Source: Nitrosovibrio sp. Nv4
GTDB taxonomy: Bacteria; Pseudomonadota; Alphaproteobacteria; Acetobacterales; Acetobacteraceae
Length of the DNA: 64,000 bases
NCBI GenBank assembly: GCA_943330455.2
Contig: CALQHT020000001.1
Location: 1-64,000 of the forward strand
Direction: 5' to 3'
Part shown: one piece after another, positions 39,546-51,165 of the stretch
Position numbering within the stretch: position 1 is the stretch's first letter
How the letters are laid out: the number at the start of each line of letters is the position of its first letter
Notes under the pieces: generated by a model
What the model was told of the DNA's origin: nothing
Database searches by the model: none
The model's input: the letters and a program-made list of their open reading frames with translations, nothing else
Position numbers and translations under genes: made by a program

Positions 39546-40733
39546 ATGATTACAAAATTCGACAGCACCTATGCTGGGCATATCGACCTGGAAAACGTTG
39601 GCTATGCCGGCACCCCCGTCAATGATCGGTTCTATTCAAACGAGAAACTGGCCACGGCCCTCCACAAGGCCGAGGTCACGGCTCAGGCATTGGACCGCCT
39701 CGGCTACAACGCATTCTGGATGGCGGAGCATCATTTCCAGCCGGAAGGGACCGAGTGCATCCCGAATGTGCTGATGATGGCGTTCCACCTGAGCCACATC
39801 ACCAAGAACATCAAGCTGGGCTGCGGCTTCAACATCACGCCGATGTGGCATCCGCTGCGTCTGGCCGAAGACTATGCGATGGCCGACATCCTCTCCAAGG
39901 GGCGGGTCATCTTCGGCGTCGGACGCGGGTACCACACGCGGGAAGTGGAGACGTTCGGCGCCCCGTTGCTGGACCAGGAAGCGAACCGCGAACTGTTCGA
40001 GGAACAGGTCGATATCATTTTCAAGTCCTTCAACAACGAGCGCTTCTCGCACAAGGGCAAGCACTACACCCTGCCCCCGGAAGTGCCGTATCGCGGTTAC
40101 ACATTGAAGGACCTGACCCTGGTCCCGCGGCCGGTCAACCTGCCCGTGGAATGCTGGCAGCCGATCCAGGGTGGCAGCCCGCGCGCGCTGGAGTTCATGG
40201 CCAAGCACGGAATCCAAGGTGTCATCGGCGGCGGTTCGGCCGAAGGCGGGATCGTGCACAAGGTCATGGTCGATTTCCAGGCGGCCAACGCGAAATACGG
40301 CCGTGACACCCAACTCGGGGAGCGTCTGGCGATCGGGTTCCAGTTCTATATCGCCGACAGCGTCGAACAGGGCATCAAGGCCGCTGGAAAATACTACGAA
40401 GAGAACATGAAGATGTTCGGCGAACTGCGCCTGGTGAAGGCTCTGTCCGACGAGCAGATCGCCGCGATGCGCGATCCGAAGCTGGCGGTGAACACCAAGC
40501 TGCCGCGTATCGAGGACGCGGTGAAGGCGGGAGGGTTCCTGACCGGCACGCCGGCCGACGTCATCGAAAGCCTGAAAAAGATCGAGAAAGCCTATCCCGG
40601 CCTCTCCCGGATCACTGTCACCCTGCCACTCGGCACACCGCTGGATGTGTGGATGGAGCAGATCGAGCGGTTCTCGAAGGAAGTGATGCCGGCGTTCGGG
40701 GCCGGTGCATCGGTGACGCTCGCCGCGAACTGA
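39546..40733 (+). CDS. LLM-class flavin-dependent oxidoreductase
   Basis: 395 residues of the bacterial luciferase-like TIM barrel: ALDRLGYNAFWMAEHHFQPEG, LGCGFNITPMWHPLRLAEDYAMADILSKGRVIFGVGRGYH and a C-terminal TGTPADVIESLKKIE block are characteristic. These enzymes use reduced FMN (or F420) and oxygen to oxidise small molecules. GGAAGGA lies before ATG 39546; earlier in-frame ATGs at 39501 and 39525 have poorer context. Stands alone, so the substrate is not suggested by neighbours. Confidence 0.9.
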   Translation: MITKFDSTYAGHIDLENVGYAGTPVNDRFYSNEKLATALHKAEVTAQALDRLGYNAFWMAEHHFQPEGTECIPNVLMMAFHLSHITKNIKLGCGFNITPMWHPLRLAEDYAMADILSKGRVIFGVGRGYHTREVETFGAPLLDQEANRELFEEQVDIIFKSFNNERFSHKGKHYTLPPEVPYRGYTLKDLTLVPRPVNLPVECWQPIQGGSPRALEFMAKHGIQGVIGGGSAEGGIVHKVMVDFQAANAKYGRDTQLGERLAIGFQFYIADSVEQGIKAAGKYYEENMKMFGELRLVKALSDEQIAAMRDPKLAVNTKLPRIEDAVKAGGFLTGTPADVIESLKKIEKAYPGLSRITVTLPLGTPLDVWMEQIERFSKEVMPAFGAGASVTLAAN

Positions 40734-40868
40734 CCGGAGGCGTCGATCCTGGCTGCTGTTCGGGGCATTGTCGGTGCAAGCCGCCGATGTCCCCGAACGG
40801 GCAGCACACCGATCACGAGACCGTGACGGGCTGTTTGACCGTCAGTTCGGACGCGTTCCCCCTCCTGC

Positions 40869-41549
40869 TCAGAAGCCGCGAAATGCCATGAAATCGCGGG
40901 CCGGTGCCCGATCGGTTGTCATGGCGTTCTCGGGCGCGTCCGGGTTCGCGTAACCCAGCGCCATCCCGCAGACCACGACTTCTTCGTCGGTCAGACCCAG
41001 GACAGGGCGCATCGCGCGGTGGTAGTGCGACCATGCCGCTTGCGCACAGGTATCCAGGCCGCGTGCCCGTGCCGCCGCCATGATATTTTGCAGGAACATG
41101 CCGTAGTCCAGCCACGACCCGGTCGCCAACTCGCGATGGATGGTGAACACCATGCCGATGGGTGCATCGAAAAACTGGAAATTCCGCCGGTGTTGCGCCT
41201 TCATCTTGGCGTCCTCCCCGCGCGCGATCCCGAGCCGCCCATATAGGTCCCAGCCCACCTTACGGCGGCGTGACAGATAGGGCTCGAAAAACGAGTCGGG
41301 ATAGTATTGCACCTCCTGCTTGTGCCCCTTCTCCCCCGTATCGAAGATCGCCAGCACGGCGGCTGACAGCGCGTCCTTGGCGGCACCCGCCAGCACATAG
41401 CCGCGCCACGGCTGCATGTTCGTCCCGCTCGGGGCCCGTGCGGCGATGTCCAGGATCTCCGCCACGACGTCCGGCCCGACCGGGGTTGGCAGAAAGGACC
41501 GGACGGACCGGCGGGATGTGATGGCATCGTCGGTGGCGCTATGGCTCAT
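40869..41549 (-). CDS. Nitroreductase-family protein
   Basis: 226 residues, started at ATG 41549 where the family sequence begins (MSHSATDDAITSRRSVRSF). FMN-binding features: the SRRSVRSF segment, ARAPSGTNMQPW at about 38-49, the central QNIMAAARARGLDTC and the C-terminal MALGYANPDAPEN. They reduce nitro groups or quinones with NAD(P)H as FMN-containing homodimers. The long in-frame upstream extension has no family similarity. Shine-Dalgarno is weak. Confidence 0.9.
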   Translation of the reverse strand: MSHSATDDAITSRRSVRSFLPTPVGPDVVAEILDIAARAPSGTNMQPWRGYVLAGAAKDALSAAVLAIFDTGEKGHKQEVQYYPDSFFEPYLSRRRKVGWDLYGRLGIARGEDAKMKAQHRRNFQFFDAPIGMVFTIHRELATGSWLDYGMFLQNIMAAARARGLDTCAQAAWSHYHRAMRPVLGLTDEEVVVCGMALGYANPDAPENAMTTDRAPARDFMAFRGF

Positions 41550-41620
41550 CGTAAACCCAGGGCTGTGATTGGGCTCCGGGATAGCACCGGTTGGCCGCCC
41601 TCCCAAGCGGGAGGGCAAGG

Positions 41621-43099
41621 TTATGGCCGTCGTGATACGCGCGGAGCGGATCGCGCGGGTTCGGCTGGCTGGTCTCCGGGAAATCCGGTGAGGAACTGCC
41701 GCAGCGGTGCCGATCCCGTGACCGACTCCGTGCCAGCCTGGATCAGAAGATCGACATCGGACTTGTCGATGGTCAGGCCGGTTGGGATTGCCAGCAGCTT
41801 CTGCTTCTCCGGCCCCTCCGGCATGCCGGCCAGGGACACATGCACCAACTCCGCCTGCACATCTTCGCATGGCGCGCCGTCAATCATCTTGCCTCGGGAA
41901 CAACGCAGTCCACGCAACGCTTTCGCCAGATCCTGGATTTGCTGCGACACGGTGGCCATTGTCTCGAAATTGTAGCGATCGATCTGGGCGCCGCTGACCA
42001 GGCCGAACATGGCGAACAGCCCACCGACCATTCGCTGCTGGGGGATCGACGGATCCTGCGTGCCCTGGCCATCGACGCTGATCACCAGAATCCGGCGCAT
42101 CTTGTCGAAGCCGCGAGCCGCCAGGGCGGCCCGGGACTGCGCCATGTTTTGCATCAGGCCGCCCGCGACGCGCAGACCCAGATTGTCGGCGATGCCGCCG
42201 TCGGCGAGATGGACATATTTCGTTTGCTCGGGGTCAAGGTAGCGCTCCAACGAACGCGCCTGGGCGCCCAACCGGGAAATCGGGTCATTTTTCTCCGCGG
42301 TTGAAACGCGCGTGAGCCATCCGGGCTTGCGTCCACCGCAAGCGGCCACACGGCTGGTCAAAGTCACCGGGGAAAACAGGCCAGGGAATCCGTTCGACGC
42401 GGCGACCGCGCGGGCAAGCGGGAACGGATCCAGGTCGGAGCAGATGACGTCGAACACCTCCTGCGTAAACAGGAAGGGCACTCCATAACCGATATCGGTG
42501 GCGCCGATCCCGATCAGCGGCCTGCCTCGGGCGGCGAGGTCGCTGAACTTCGCGCCATGGAACATGGTCTGGTTGTAGACTTTCTCCATGAAGTCGTTCG
42601 TGCCGACCAGCGGGTCCGTCAGCCAGGTCCAGTTCCACGGATACAGATAGATGCCCAGGATGTAGCTGTTGGTATCGGAATAGAGGAAATCCTTCTCGTA
42701 TTGGCCGAAGGCGGCTTCTCGGTGCAGCCCGTAATAGGCCGCGGTGAAGCTGCCACCGGATATCCCCGATATCCCATCCAACTGTGACAGCAGGGATTGC
42801 GGGCCGGTCCGCGTTGGCATCTGCATGTCCCGCATGCCCTTCAGCACGCCGAAACTGAAGGCCGCGGATCGCTTGCCGCCGCCGGACATCGCGACCAGGA
42901 TCAGCCGATCGGGTGGCTCTTCCGATCGGCGCAGCGCGTCGAAGCGGTAGCCGCCACGGGAGATGGCATCGCTGCCCAGGGGGAGCAACTTATCGGCCGG
43001 CAGCGGCGTCGTGTCCGCCACCAGCAGCGACGCGCATCCTCCCAGCAGGAGAGTGATGACAACCAACACAGGTAACACCCGCCAGCACGGTGCGTTCAT
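41621..43099 (-). CDS. Patatin-like phospholipase lipoprotein
   Basis: 492 residues. A signal peptide ends with lipobox LLGGC, lipid cysteine C22. The patatin catalytic set is complete: oxyanion SGGGKRS near 72-78, nucleophile elbow GISGG with S114, and the dyad aspartate D300 in LADGGIADN. Patatins hydrolyse acyl esters of lipids; here anchored to the outer or inner membrane on the periplasmic side. Arginine-rich tail at the end. Monocistronic, divergent from trpG. Confidence 0.92.
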   Translation of the reverse strand: MNAPCWRVLPVLVVITLLLGGCASLLVADTTPLPADKLLPLGSDAISRGGYRFDALRRSEEPPDRLILVAMSGGGKRSAAFSFGVLKGMRDMQMPTRTGPQSLLSQLDGISGISGGSFTAAYYGLHREAAFGQYEKDFLYSDTNSYILGIYLYPWNWTWLTDPLVGTNDFMEKVYNQTMFHGAKFSDLAARGRPLIGIGATDIGYGVPFLFTQEVFDVICSDLDPFPLARAVAASNGFPGLFSPVTLTSRVAACGGRKPGWLTRVSTAEKNDPISRLGAQARSLERYLDPEQTKYVHLADGGIADNLGLRVAGGLMQNMAQSRAALAARGFDKMRRILVISVDGQGTQDPSIPQQRMVGGLFAMFGLVSGAQIDRYNFETMATVSQQIQDLAKALRGLRCSRGKMIDGAPCEDVQAELVHVSLAGMPEGPEKQKLLAIPTGLTIDKSDVDLLIQAGTESVTGSAPLRQFLTGFPGDQPAEPARSAPRVSRRP

Positions 43100-43264
43100 G
43101 GCCGTTCTCTTCCTTCGCGTGAGGCAATCGCCATCAATGAAAACCCGGAATGCCTGTCAAGCCATCCTGGAACCCCCGGACCAGTGCGGCATGTCGAGGT
43201 TTTGCGGCGGGCTGGCCGACGGGCGATCACATCCCGTTGACCGCGACCCGCCCCCGGAGCAAGG

Positions 43265-43897
43265 ATGCGCCGCATGATCCTGCTGATAGACAACTACGAT
43301 AGCTTCACCTTCAACCTGTACCATTTCCTGGGCGAGGTCGGGGCGCAGTGCGACGTCTGGCGCAACGACAAGATCACCGTCGAGGCGGCGCTCGCACTGA
43401 AGCCGGAAGCGATCGTGCTGTCCCCCGGCCCTTGCACGCCAAATGAGGCAGGCATCTGCCTCGACCTCATCGCCGCCGCCGCCGGAAAAATCCCGTTGCT
43501 CGGCGTTTGTCTCGGGCATCAATCCATCGGCCAGGCGTTTGGCGGGCATGTGATCCGTGCGCCCATGCCGATGCACGGCAAGGTTTCGTCGATCACTCAC
43601 AGCGGAACCGATATTCTGGCGGGGCTGCCGTCGCCGTTCTCCGCCACCCGCTACCATTCGCTGATTGTGGAGCGGGACACGTTACCCGATGCCCTGGTGC
43701 CGACCGCATGGACCGATGACGGCATCATCATGGCCATGCATCACCGGACGATGCCGCTCTACGGCGTGCAGTTCCATCCGGAGAGCATCGCCAGCCAGCA
43801 CGGCCATCAGATCCTGGCCAATTTCCTGGCTCTCGCCCGTGGTTCCAATGCGCCCGGCTCCAATGCACCCGGCACAACCGCCTCCCGGGCCGCCTGA
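43265..43897 (+). CDS. trpG: Anthranilate synthase component II (glutamine amidotransferase)
   Basis: 210 residues of class I glutamine amidotransferase: catalytic C82 in GVCLGHQ, H171 and E173 in VQFHPES, and the TrpG/PabA start [13 protein letters not shown]. It supplies ammonia to TrpE for anthranilate synthesis; PabA function in folate synthesis may be shared. The C-terminus carries a doubled GSNAP segment encoded by a 15-base direct repeat. trpE is not in the window. First gene of the trpG-trpD-trpC-moaC-moeA run. Confidence 0.95.
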   Translation: MRRMILLIDNYDSFTFNLYHFLGEVGAQCDVWRNDKITVEAALALKPEAIVLSPGPCTPNEAGICLDLIAAAAGKIPLLGVCLGHQSIGQAFGGHVIRAPMPMHGKVSSITHSGTDILAGLPSPFSATRYHSLIVERDTLPDALVPTAWTDDGIIMAMHHRTMPLYGVQFHPESIASQHGHQILANFLALARGSNAPGSNAPGTTASRAA

Positions 43898-43904
43898 TCC
43901 GGTC

Positions 43905-44921
<1,017 letters not shown>

Positions 44922-44988
44922 TACTCTGGCAGGCGCTGTCATGTCCGGTGCCGGTCGTGAAAGTCCGATGCTGAATCAAGGAGATGTC

Positions 44989-45813
44989 ATGGTCGACGAA
45001 CCCCGCGCCGTACCGGACGTGCTGGCCAGGATCTGTGCTGACACCAGGGCCACCGTCGCTGAACGGAAGGCCGCGCGGAGCATTGACGCCCTGCGACGGG
45101 TCATCGACGACCAGGACGATACCCCCCGTGGCTTCGGGCGGGCGCTGAAGGAAACCGCGGCGCGGTCGCGTTTCGCTCTGATCGCGGAGATCAAGAAGGC
45201 GTCGCCCTCGGGCGGTTTGATCCGGCCGGTTTTCGACCCGGCGGCGTTGGCTCTGGCCTACAAGGACGGCGGTGCGACCTGTCTGTCGGTGCTGACAGAC
45301 GAGCCCTATTTCCAGGGAACCGCCGCGCATCTGCAAGCCGCCCGGGCGGCGGTCGATCTGCCGGTCTTGCGCAAGGATTTCATGCTCGATCCGTGGCAGA
45401 TCTATGAAAGCCGAGCGATGGGGGCTGATTGTGTACTGCTGATCATGGCGGCCTTGACGGATGCCCAGGCGCGGGAGTTGGAAGCTGTGGCGCGCGCGCT
45501 CGACATGGATGTTTTGGTCGAAGTGCACGACCTGCGAGAGTTGGAACGGGCGATGGGCCTGGAAACGTCGCTGATCGGCATCAACAACCGTGATCTGAAG
45601 ACGTTAACGACCGATCTGGCGGTGACCGAGACGCTGGCGCCGCATGTCCCGCCGCACCGATTCCTGATCGCCGAAAGTGGGATCCGTACCATCGAAGACC
45701 TGCGTCGCCTGGCTTCTGTTGGCGCGCACGGCTTCCTGGTTGGGGAAAGCCTGATGCGCCAGGACGACGTCACCGCGGCGACTCGCGCCTTGCTGGGAGA
45801 GACCGCCGCATGA
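44989..45813 (+). CDS. trpC: Indole-3-glycerol phosphate synthase
   Basis: 274 residues from ATG 44989 with AAGGAG five bases upstream. TIM-barrel motifs: [13 protein letters not shown] (catalytic E67, K69 region), [36 protein letters not shown] and FLVGESLM. It closes the indole ring from CdRP. The last four bases overlap the moaC start (ATGA). Confidence 0.97.
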   Translation: MVDEPRAVPDVLARICADTRATVAERKAARSIDALRRVIDDQDDTPRGFGRALKETAARSRFALIAEIKKASPSGGLIRPVFDPAALALAYKDGGATCLSVLTDEPYFQGTAAHLQAARAAVDLPVLRKDFMLDPWQIYESRAMGADCVLLIMAALTDAQARELEAVARALDMDVLVEVHDLRELERAMGLETSLIGINNRDLKTLTTDLAVTETLAPHVPPHRFLIAESGIRTIEDLRRLASVGAHGFLVGESLMRQDDVTAATRALLGETAA

Positions 45814-46286
45814 GTGGCTTCACCCATTTCGACCAGGCGGGGAACGCGACCATGGTCGATGTTTCCGCCAAGCCCACGACCGATCGGACCGCAACCGCGC
45901 GGGTTCGCGTGGTGATGGAACCAGCGACCCTCGCCATGATCATGGCCGGTACCGCCAAAAAGGGCGATGTGCTCGGCGTGGCGCGCCTGGCCGGGATCAT
46001 GGGCGCGAAACGCACCGCCGACCTGATCCCGCTGTGCCATCCGCTGCCGATCACGGCTGTGACGCTCGATCTGCTGCCCGACCCGGACGCCAACGCGGTG
46101 GAGATCGCCGCGACGGTTCGCACCACCGGGCAGACAGGGGTGGAGATGGAAGCGCTGACGGCGGCGAGTGTCGCGGCGCTGACCGTCTATGACATGTGCA
46201 AGGCCGTCGATCGGTCGATGCGGATCGATGGGTTGCGGGTCACGCATAAGGCGGGCGGCAAGTCCGGGGAGTTCTCTCAGTCATGA
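45810..46286 (+). CDS. moaC: Cyclic pyranopterin monophosphate synthase
   Basis: 158 residues with MoaC signatures [32 protein letters not shown] and [21 protein letters not shown]. It converts the MoaA product to cPMP in molybdenum cofactor synthesis. It overlaps trpC and moeA by four bases each, an arrangement common in alphaproteobacteria. Confidence 0.97.
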   Translation: MSGFTHFDQAGNATMVDVSAKPTTDRTATARVRVVMEPATLAMIMAGTAKKGDVLGVARLAGIMGAKRTADLIPLCHPLPITAVTLDLLPDPDANAVEIAATVRTTGQTGVEMEALTAASVAALTVYDMCKAVDRSMRIDGLRVTHKAGGKSGEFSQS

Positions 46287-47530
46287 GCGGCTCGACAGAG
46301 GCTGGCGGCAGCGCCAAATCCCGCGATCTTTCGGTTGACGAGGCTCGCGACCGCATACTGGCCGGATTGCGCCCGACATCGGCGGAGGTGGTGCCTATTG
46401 CCGGCGCCTGGAACCGGGTGACCGCGGAACCGGTGCGGGCACGTTTGACGCAGCCGCCGGCGGATGTTTCGGCGATGGACGGCTATGGGCTGCGCGCGGC
46501 GGATGGCGGCTTGGGTGCGACCCTTACGGTGATTGGTGCGGCGCCGGCGGGGCATCCGTTTGCAGGCCAGGTTGGCTCCGGTCAAACGGTGCGGATCTTT
46601 ACCGGCAGCGTGATCCCAGACGGCGCCGATGCCGTGCTGCTGCAGGAAGATGCGACCCGGAACGGTGGCGCCCTTGTCGTGAATGAGGCGGTTACCCTGG
46701 GCCGCCATATCAGGCGTGCCGGCCAGGACTTCGCGCGGGGCGATGAAGTGATCCCAGCCGGCCGGCGTATGACCGCGCGTGATGTCGGGCTGGCCGCCGC
46801 GGCCGACCATCCCTGGGTCACCGTGCATCGGCGTCCCAGGGTGGCGATCCTGGCCACCGGCGACGAAATCGCGTTGCCCGGCGAACCCATTCCCACCGGC
46901 GGGATCGTCAGTTCCAACTCGCACGCACTGGCCGCTCTGATCCGGGCGCTGGGTGGTGAGCCGATCGTGCTGCCGGTCGCCAAGGACACGACGGAGGCGG
47001 TCGCCGCCGTTGCCGATTCGGTGCACGGGATGGACATGCTGGTCACGACCGGCGGGGCCTCCGTCGGCGATCATGACCTGGTGATTGCCGGCCTTCAAAC
47101 CCGCGGACTGGTGGTGGATTTCTGGCAGATCGCCATGCGCCCGGGCAAGCCGCTGCTGTTCGGCAATCTCGGCGCGGTGCCCGTCCTCGGGTTGCCCGGG
47201 AATCCGGTGTCGGCCCTGGTCTGTGCCATCCTATTCCTGTTGCCATCAATCGCCCGCATGAGCGGGTTGCCCGCCGCACCACCCCCGGTGACCCGCGCCA
47301 TCGCCGGCGCGGCATTGCGGGAAAACGACCGGCGAGCGGATCATCTGCGCTCTACCATTGCAACGGACGCGGACGGGCGGATCGTCGCCACACCGTTTCC
47401 GGTGCAGGATTCGGCGATGTTGCGGCGTCTTGCCCTGGCGGATGCGCTGATTCTGCGCCCGCCGCATGCACCCGCACTGCCGGCGGGAGCCGAGGTGCCG
47501 ATCATTCGCCTCGATTCCCTCGGCCTTTAA
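46283..47530 (+). CDS. moeA: Molybdopterin molybdenumtransferase
   Basis: 415 residues; MoeA motifs [68 protein letters not shown] and [12 protein letters not shown] are in the expected order. It inserts molybdate into adenylylated molybdopterin. Last gene of the tryptophan/Moco run; lexA follows with its own promoter. Confidence 0.96.
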   Translation: MSGSTEAGGSAKSRDLSVDEARDRILAGLRPTSAEVVPIAGAWNRVTAEPVRARLTQPPADVSAMDGYGLRAADGGLGATLTVIGAAPAGHPFAGQVGSGQTVRIFTGSVIPDGADAVLLQEDATRNGGALVVNEAVTLGRHIRRAGQDFARGDEVIPAGRRMTARDVGLAAAADHPWVTVHRRPRVAILATGDEIALPGEPIPTGGIVSSNSHALAALIRALGGEPIVLPVAKDTTEAVAAVADSVHGMDMLVTTGGASVGDHDLVIAGLQTRGLVVDFWQIAMRPGKPLLFGNLGAVPVLGLPGNPVSALVCAILFLLPSIARMSGLPAAPPPVTRAIAGAALRENDRRADHLRSTIATDADGRIVATPFPVQDSAMLRRLALADALILRPPHAPALPAGAEVPIIRLDSLGL

Positions 47531-47562
47531 GCTGGAATTTTTGGATTCCTCCACGGTTTGAC

Positions 47563-47592
47563 TTGACGGGCGATTCAGAACCAACATAGAAC
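47563..47592 (+). promoter_or_regulatory. lexA promoter with SOS box
   Basis: GAAC-N7-GAAC at 47578-47592 matches the alphaproteobacterial LexA operator (direct repeat type). It overlaps the presumed -10 (CATAGA) 16 bases after a -35-like TTGACG at 47563-47568, so LexA would repress its own gene. Confidence 0.82.
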
Positions 47593-47640
47593 AAGGTCGG
47601 TTTCTGATTTGTTCCGGATAAAGCCCAGGGGGGTTCCCAC

Positions 47641-48360
47641 ATGCTTACGCGCAAGCAATACGAGCTGTTGGTCTATATCGACCGTCACCTGAAGCAGACC
47701 GGTTTTTCTCCGAGCTTCGAGGAGATGAAGGAAGCCCTTCAGCTCAAGTCGAAGTCCGGTATTCACCGGTTGATTTCAGCGTTGGAGGAGCGTGGCTATC
47801 TCGGTCGCCGTCACCACCGCGCTCGCGCGCTGGAGGTATTGAAGTTGCCGGATAACCTCATCGCGCGGGCGGAAGCTGACCTGCCGGACGATGAGGAGGC
47901 GGGTGGTTTCTCGCCCAATGTGATCAAAGGTGACTTCACGTCCCGGCTGCCAGGGGTGCGGGCGGCCGATGACGCGGTCGCGGTACAATTGCCGCTTTAC
48001 GGGCGCATCGCCGCGGGTCTGCCGATCGAAGCCCTCCGCGATTCCTCCAGCCAGGTCGACGTCCCCATCAGCCTGCTCGGCAATGGCGAGCACTACGCGC
48101 TGGAAGTCGCCGGCGATTCGATGATCGAAGCTGGGATTCTCGATGGCGACACAGTCATCATCAACAAGGGCGAATCGGCTGAAAACGGCCAGATCGTCGT
48201 CGCGTTGGTCGATGAAAATGAGGTGACGTTGAAGCGGCTGCGCCGGCGCGGCAACTCCATCGCCCTGGAACCCTGCAACGCCCGCCATGAAACCCGCATC
48301 TTCCCGGCGGATCGGGTCAAGGTTCAGGGACGACTTGTCGCTCTGATGCGCCGGTTCTAG
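47641..48360 (+). CDS. lexA: SOS repressor LexA
   Basis: 239 residues, the longer alphaproteobacterial form. N-terminal winged helix with [26 protein letters not shown]-terminal S24 peptidase with self-cleavage site A125-G126 (GRIAAGLP), catalytic S160 (AGDSM) and K198 (VTLKRL). It represses DNA damage genes and is cleaved after RecA activation. The SOS box upstream supports autoregulation. The start is 61 bases after the -10. Confidence 0.97.
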   Translation: MLTRKQYELLVYIDRHLKQTGFSPSFEEMKEALQLKSKSGIHRLISALEERGYLGRRHHRARALEVLKLPDNLIARAEADLPDDEEAGGFSPNVIKGDFTSRLPGVRAADDAVAVQLPLYGRIAAGLPIEALRDSSSQVDVPISLLGNGEHYALEVAGDSMIEAGILDGDTVIINKGESAENGQIVVALVDENEVTLKRLRRRGNSIALEPCNARHETRIFPADRVKVQGRLVALMRRF

Positions 48361-48439
48361 AACTTAGCCGGCGTGGTCGGAGATGTAGCAGGCGCCGCCC
48401 TCGCTGGTGCCCGTTGCAACCGTAAGCCCAAGAGACCCG

Positions 48440-48619
48440 ATGTCGTCGCAGTCCGAGACCCTTGCCCCCTGGATTCGACTGCTGGTGGGCGCCGTCCTTG
48501 CGCTGCTGGGGGTGTTGGGCGGGGTTATGTTCGGCGGCCTGAACCCAGCGTTGCTGCTGGGGTGGGCCTTTGGGGTGACCATCGCGGCAGGGTTGATTTT
48601 GTTTCGCCGGCGGGGGTGA
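48440..48619 (+). CDS. Small membrane protein, unknown
   Basis: 59 residues with two hydrophobic stretches (about 10-27 and 32-50) separated by GGLNP and a basic end FRRRG. Length and pattern fit a two-span membrane protein; no family recognised. It follows lexA by 79 bases on the same strand. Coding status is moderately likely only, since no strong Shine-Dalgarno was seen. Confidence 0.45.
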   Translation: MSSQSETLAPWIRLLVGAVLALLGVLGGVMFGGLNPALLLGWAFGVTIAAGLILFRRRG

Positions 48620-48644
48620 TGACCCCCGGCCGGACGTTGCAAAG

Positions 48645-51134
48645 CTACGCCGCCTTTCGCGACGCAATGCGCTCCAGGAACGATAGCAACTGAGCCTGTG
48701 CCGCATCGTCCGCCCTGAATGCGACCCGCAATTCGTTCATGCCGGCATAGCGAACGGTAAAAGGTAAAGCGCCGTTCAGCCCGTCGATCTTGACTGAACC
48801 GGACACACCGACCGATAGCGACGGACCGCCCTTGATCATTGCACCGCCATCGGAGATGTCGGTGATCCGCGCCTGACGGACCGCTTCGCCTGGAACGGTG
48901 ATGTGGCACGCCATGTCCACGGCGATCCGCTCCGACATTCGTCGATTGACCTCGGTCGCCGAGGTCCGCACGGTCCGCACAACCGATCGTTTCAGATCGG
49001 CCACGGCCCCGTCCAGTTCCTTGAGGTTTTCCAGCACCTGAGCGGCATGTTGCCCGGACTGCGTCGCCTGGGTCGCGACGTCGGCGTTCAGGCTGGTCAT
49101 TTCGCTGGCGGCGGTCGCGGTTTCCGTGACGTTGCGTGCGATTTCCGCGGTCGCGGCGCCTTGCTCCTCCACGGCGGCGGCGATGGACCCGGCGATCGCA
49201 CTGATCTCGCCGATTCGCGTCTCGATCTGGGCAACGGCGGATACCGCCGCATTGGTGGCCGTCCGTACTTCGTTGATGCGGCGGCTGATCTCCTCGGTCG
49301 ACCGTGCGGTCTGGGTGGCGAGTTGCTTGACCTCTGACGCCACCACCGCGAATCCCTTGCCGGCGTCACCCGCCCGTGCTGCTTCGATTGTCGCGTTCAG
49401 CGCCAGAAGGTTGGTCTTGGCGGCAATTTCGCCGATCATGTCGGCCACGGTTCCGATCTGGCCGACCTGTTCGGTTAGTGCCTCGATCGCATCGCGGGTC
49501 TCACTGCCGGCGGTCACGGCCTGTCCGACAATCTGACTGGACCGCGCAACCTGACCGCTGATTTCCTGGATCGAGGCCGCGAGTTCCTCTGCCGCGCTGG
49601 CGACGGTTTGGGCATTGCCGAGCGCCTGGGCGGCGGCTGCGGCGGCTGCTTGGGCGGAGGAGCCGGTCTGATCCGCCAACGCGGTCATCTGGCCGGCGGT
49701 ATTTGTCATGGATGCCGTGCTGAGGCCGATCTGTGTCAAGGCGTCTCCGGCTGATGTCTCGATCTTCTCGGCCATGTTCATCAGGGCTTGGCGCTTGGCT
49801 TCCTCGGCCTGGGCGCGTTCCTCGTCCTGTTGCAGGCGCAACCGCTCCATTTCCACGGCGTTGTCCTTGAACACCTGGACGGTGGCCGCCATCCCACCGA
49901 TTTCGTCCCGGCGGTCCTGGCAGGGAACGTCGGGTTTCTCCCCGGCGGCCAGGGCGCGCATGGCGCTTGAAAGCTGGGCCAGCGGACGTGTGATGAGGGA
50001 TGCGATGAACAGGCCAAGCAGAACGGCCAAAATGATGCCACCTCCAACCACGGTGCCCAGGCCGATGACCGCCTGCCTGGCGGTGGCATGCGCGGTTCGT
50101 TCGGCTTCCAGTTCCAGCTTTTCCGCCGCGGCGCCTGCCTGCGCCAAGGCCGTGCGATAGGTCGCCTCGCTCGTCGCGATGATACGTTGGGCCGCGTCGT
50201 AGGCAGCGGATGCCGCAATGGCGTCGCGCCGAGCGGCGAAGATGCCATCCTTACCGTCCAAGGTGGCTTGGATGATGGTCAGCCCCTGGCGCGCCGCGGC
50301 CATCTTCGCTTTGGCTTCCTCGCTGCGCAGACGGCTGGCCAGGCGCTGGAGTGCATTCCCGCCAGTCCGGATGGTGCGCTGCGCGTCCTGCTCCAACGGC
50401 GCGATGGCGTCCAGACTGGTGGCCGCGCGGGCGGTCTTTGCCAGTTCTTCCAGTTTGGCCAGGTCTCGCATCAGGCGGTAGGCGCCCTGCAAGGCGGGAA
50501 ATGTTTCGTTCATCGATTCGGCGATCATGTCGCCCAGCGAGTCGACCGTCGCTTTGCCGGCCTGGACGTTCATCTTCGCGGAGTCCTCGACGGCGACCAT
50601 ACGCTGTTCCAGATCGGCCGCGAGTTCCTGCAGTTGCTTTTGCAGCGCTGTTTTTGCCTGCTCGAAGCGTTCCAGGCGCTGTTCGGCCTGGCGTATCGCG
50701 GTGGAGCGGCGCTCGCTTTGATCGATCGCGCTTTCAATGCCCTTAAAGAGGTCCGCCTGCGCGACGGCGGTCGACGCGAGGTCCAGGCCGCTGCCCGATG
50801 CGTCAGCCAACACCCGCAGTCGATCCAGGCCCGCTCGGCCTTGCTTCGTATACTCGGCCAGTTGCGCCCGCAGGACGGCGGGATCGGCCAGTTCGGACGC
50901 CTGTGGCGCTGCCTTGCGCACCAATTCGGCATTCAACGCCAGGTCCTGACTCTGCCGCAGTAATGGCAGAGCGACCTCGGCAAGGGCGGTTACACCCTTG
51001 CCGATCTGGTCGACAAACCAAAGGCCGGCCCCGCCCGTGACCCCAATCAGGGTCGCGAGCGAGAGAAACGCCACTACGAGGCGGCCCCGTATTCCCATGC
51101 CACGACGCATTTTCGCTTCGGTCTTGCCGGCCAT
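48645..51134 (-). CDS. Methyl-accepting chemotaxis protein with C-terminal PilZ domain
   Basis: 829 residues. Membrane segment near 18-36, a long helical periplasmic sensor (about 40-350), second membrane segment (about 355-378), HAMP (about 380-430), MCP signalling domain (about 480-715, hairpin tip around [21 protein letters not shown]), then a PilZ domain at about 730-829. The PilZ c-di-GMP signature is kept: RRMSER (RxxxR) and DISDGG (DxSxxG). Such a receptor could join chemosensing to the cellular c-di-GMP level. AAGGGAGA precedes the start; the NHL gene lies 31 bases upstream, so both are likely transcribed together. Confidence 0.93.
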   Translation of the reverse strand: MAGKTEAKMRRGMGIRGRLVVAFLSLATLIGVTGGAGLWFVDQIGKGVTALAEVALPLLRQSQDLALNAELVRKAAPQASELADPAVLRAQLAEYTKQGRAGLDRLRVLADASGSGLDLASTAVAQADLFKGIESAIDQSERRSTAIRQAEQRLERFEQAKTALQKQLQELAADLEQRMVAVEDSAKMNVQAGKATVDSLGDMIAESMNETFPALQGAYRLMRDLAKLEELAKTARAATSLDAIAPLEQDAQRTIRTGGNALQRLASRLRSEEAKAKMAAARQGLTIIQATLDGKDGIFAARRDAIAASAAYDAAQRIIATSEATYRTALAQAGAAAEKLELEAERTAHATARQAVIGLGTVVGGGIILAVLLGLFIASLITRPLAQLSSAMRALAAGEKPDVPCQDRRDEIGGMAATVQVFKDNAVEMERLRLQQDEERAQAEEAKRQALMNMAEKIETSAGDALTQIGLSTASMTNTAGQMTALADQTGSSAQAAAAAAAQALGNAQTVASAAEELAASIQEISGQVARSSQIVGQAVTAGSETRDAIEALTEQVGQIGTVADMIGEIAAKTNLLALNATIEAARAGDAGKGFAVVASEVKQLATQTARSTEEISRRINEVRTATNAAVSAVAQIETRIGEISAIAGSIAAAVEEQGAATAEIARNVTETATAASEMTSLNADVATQATQSGQHAAQVLENLKELDGAVADLKRSVVRTVRTSATEVNRRMSERIAVDMACHITVPGEAVRQARITDISDGGAMIKGGPSLSVGVSGSVKIDGLNGALPFTVRYAGMNELRVAFRADDAAQAQLLSFLERIASRKAA

Positions 51135-51165
51135 TACACCATCTCCCTTGCGCTATCGACCTGGA

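Noticed and set aside
43140-43265. A trp leader peptide/attenuator before trpG
   Set aside because: No short frame with adjacent tryptophan codons and no alternating stem-loops were seen in the 165 bases between the divergent starts.
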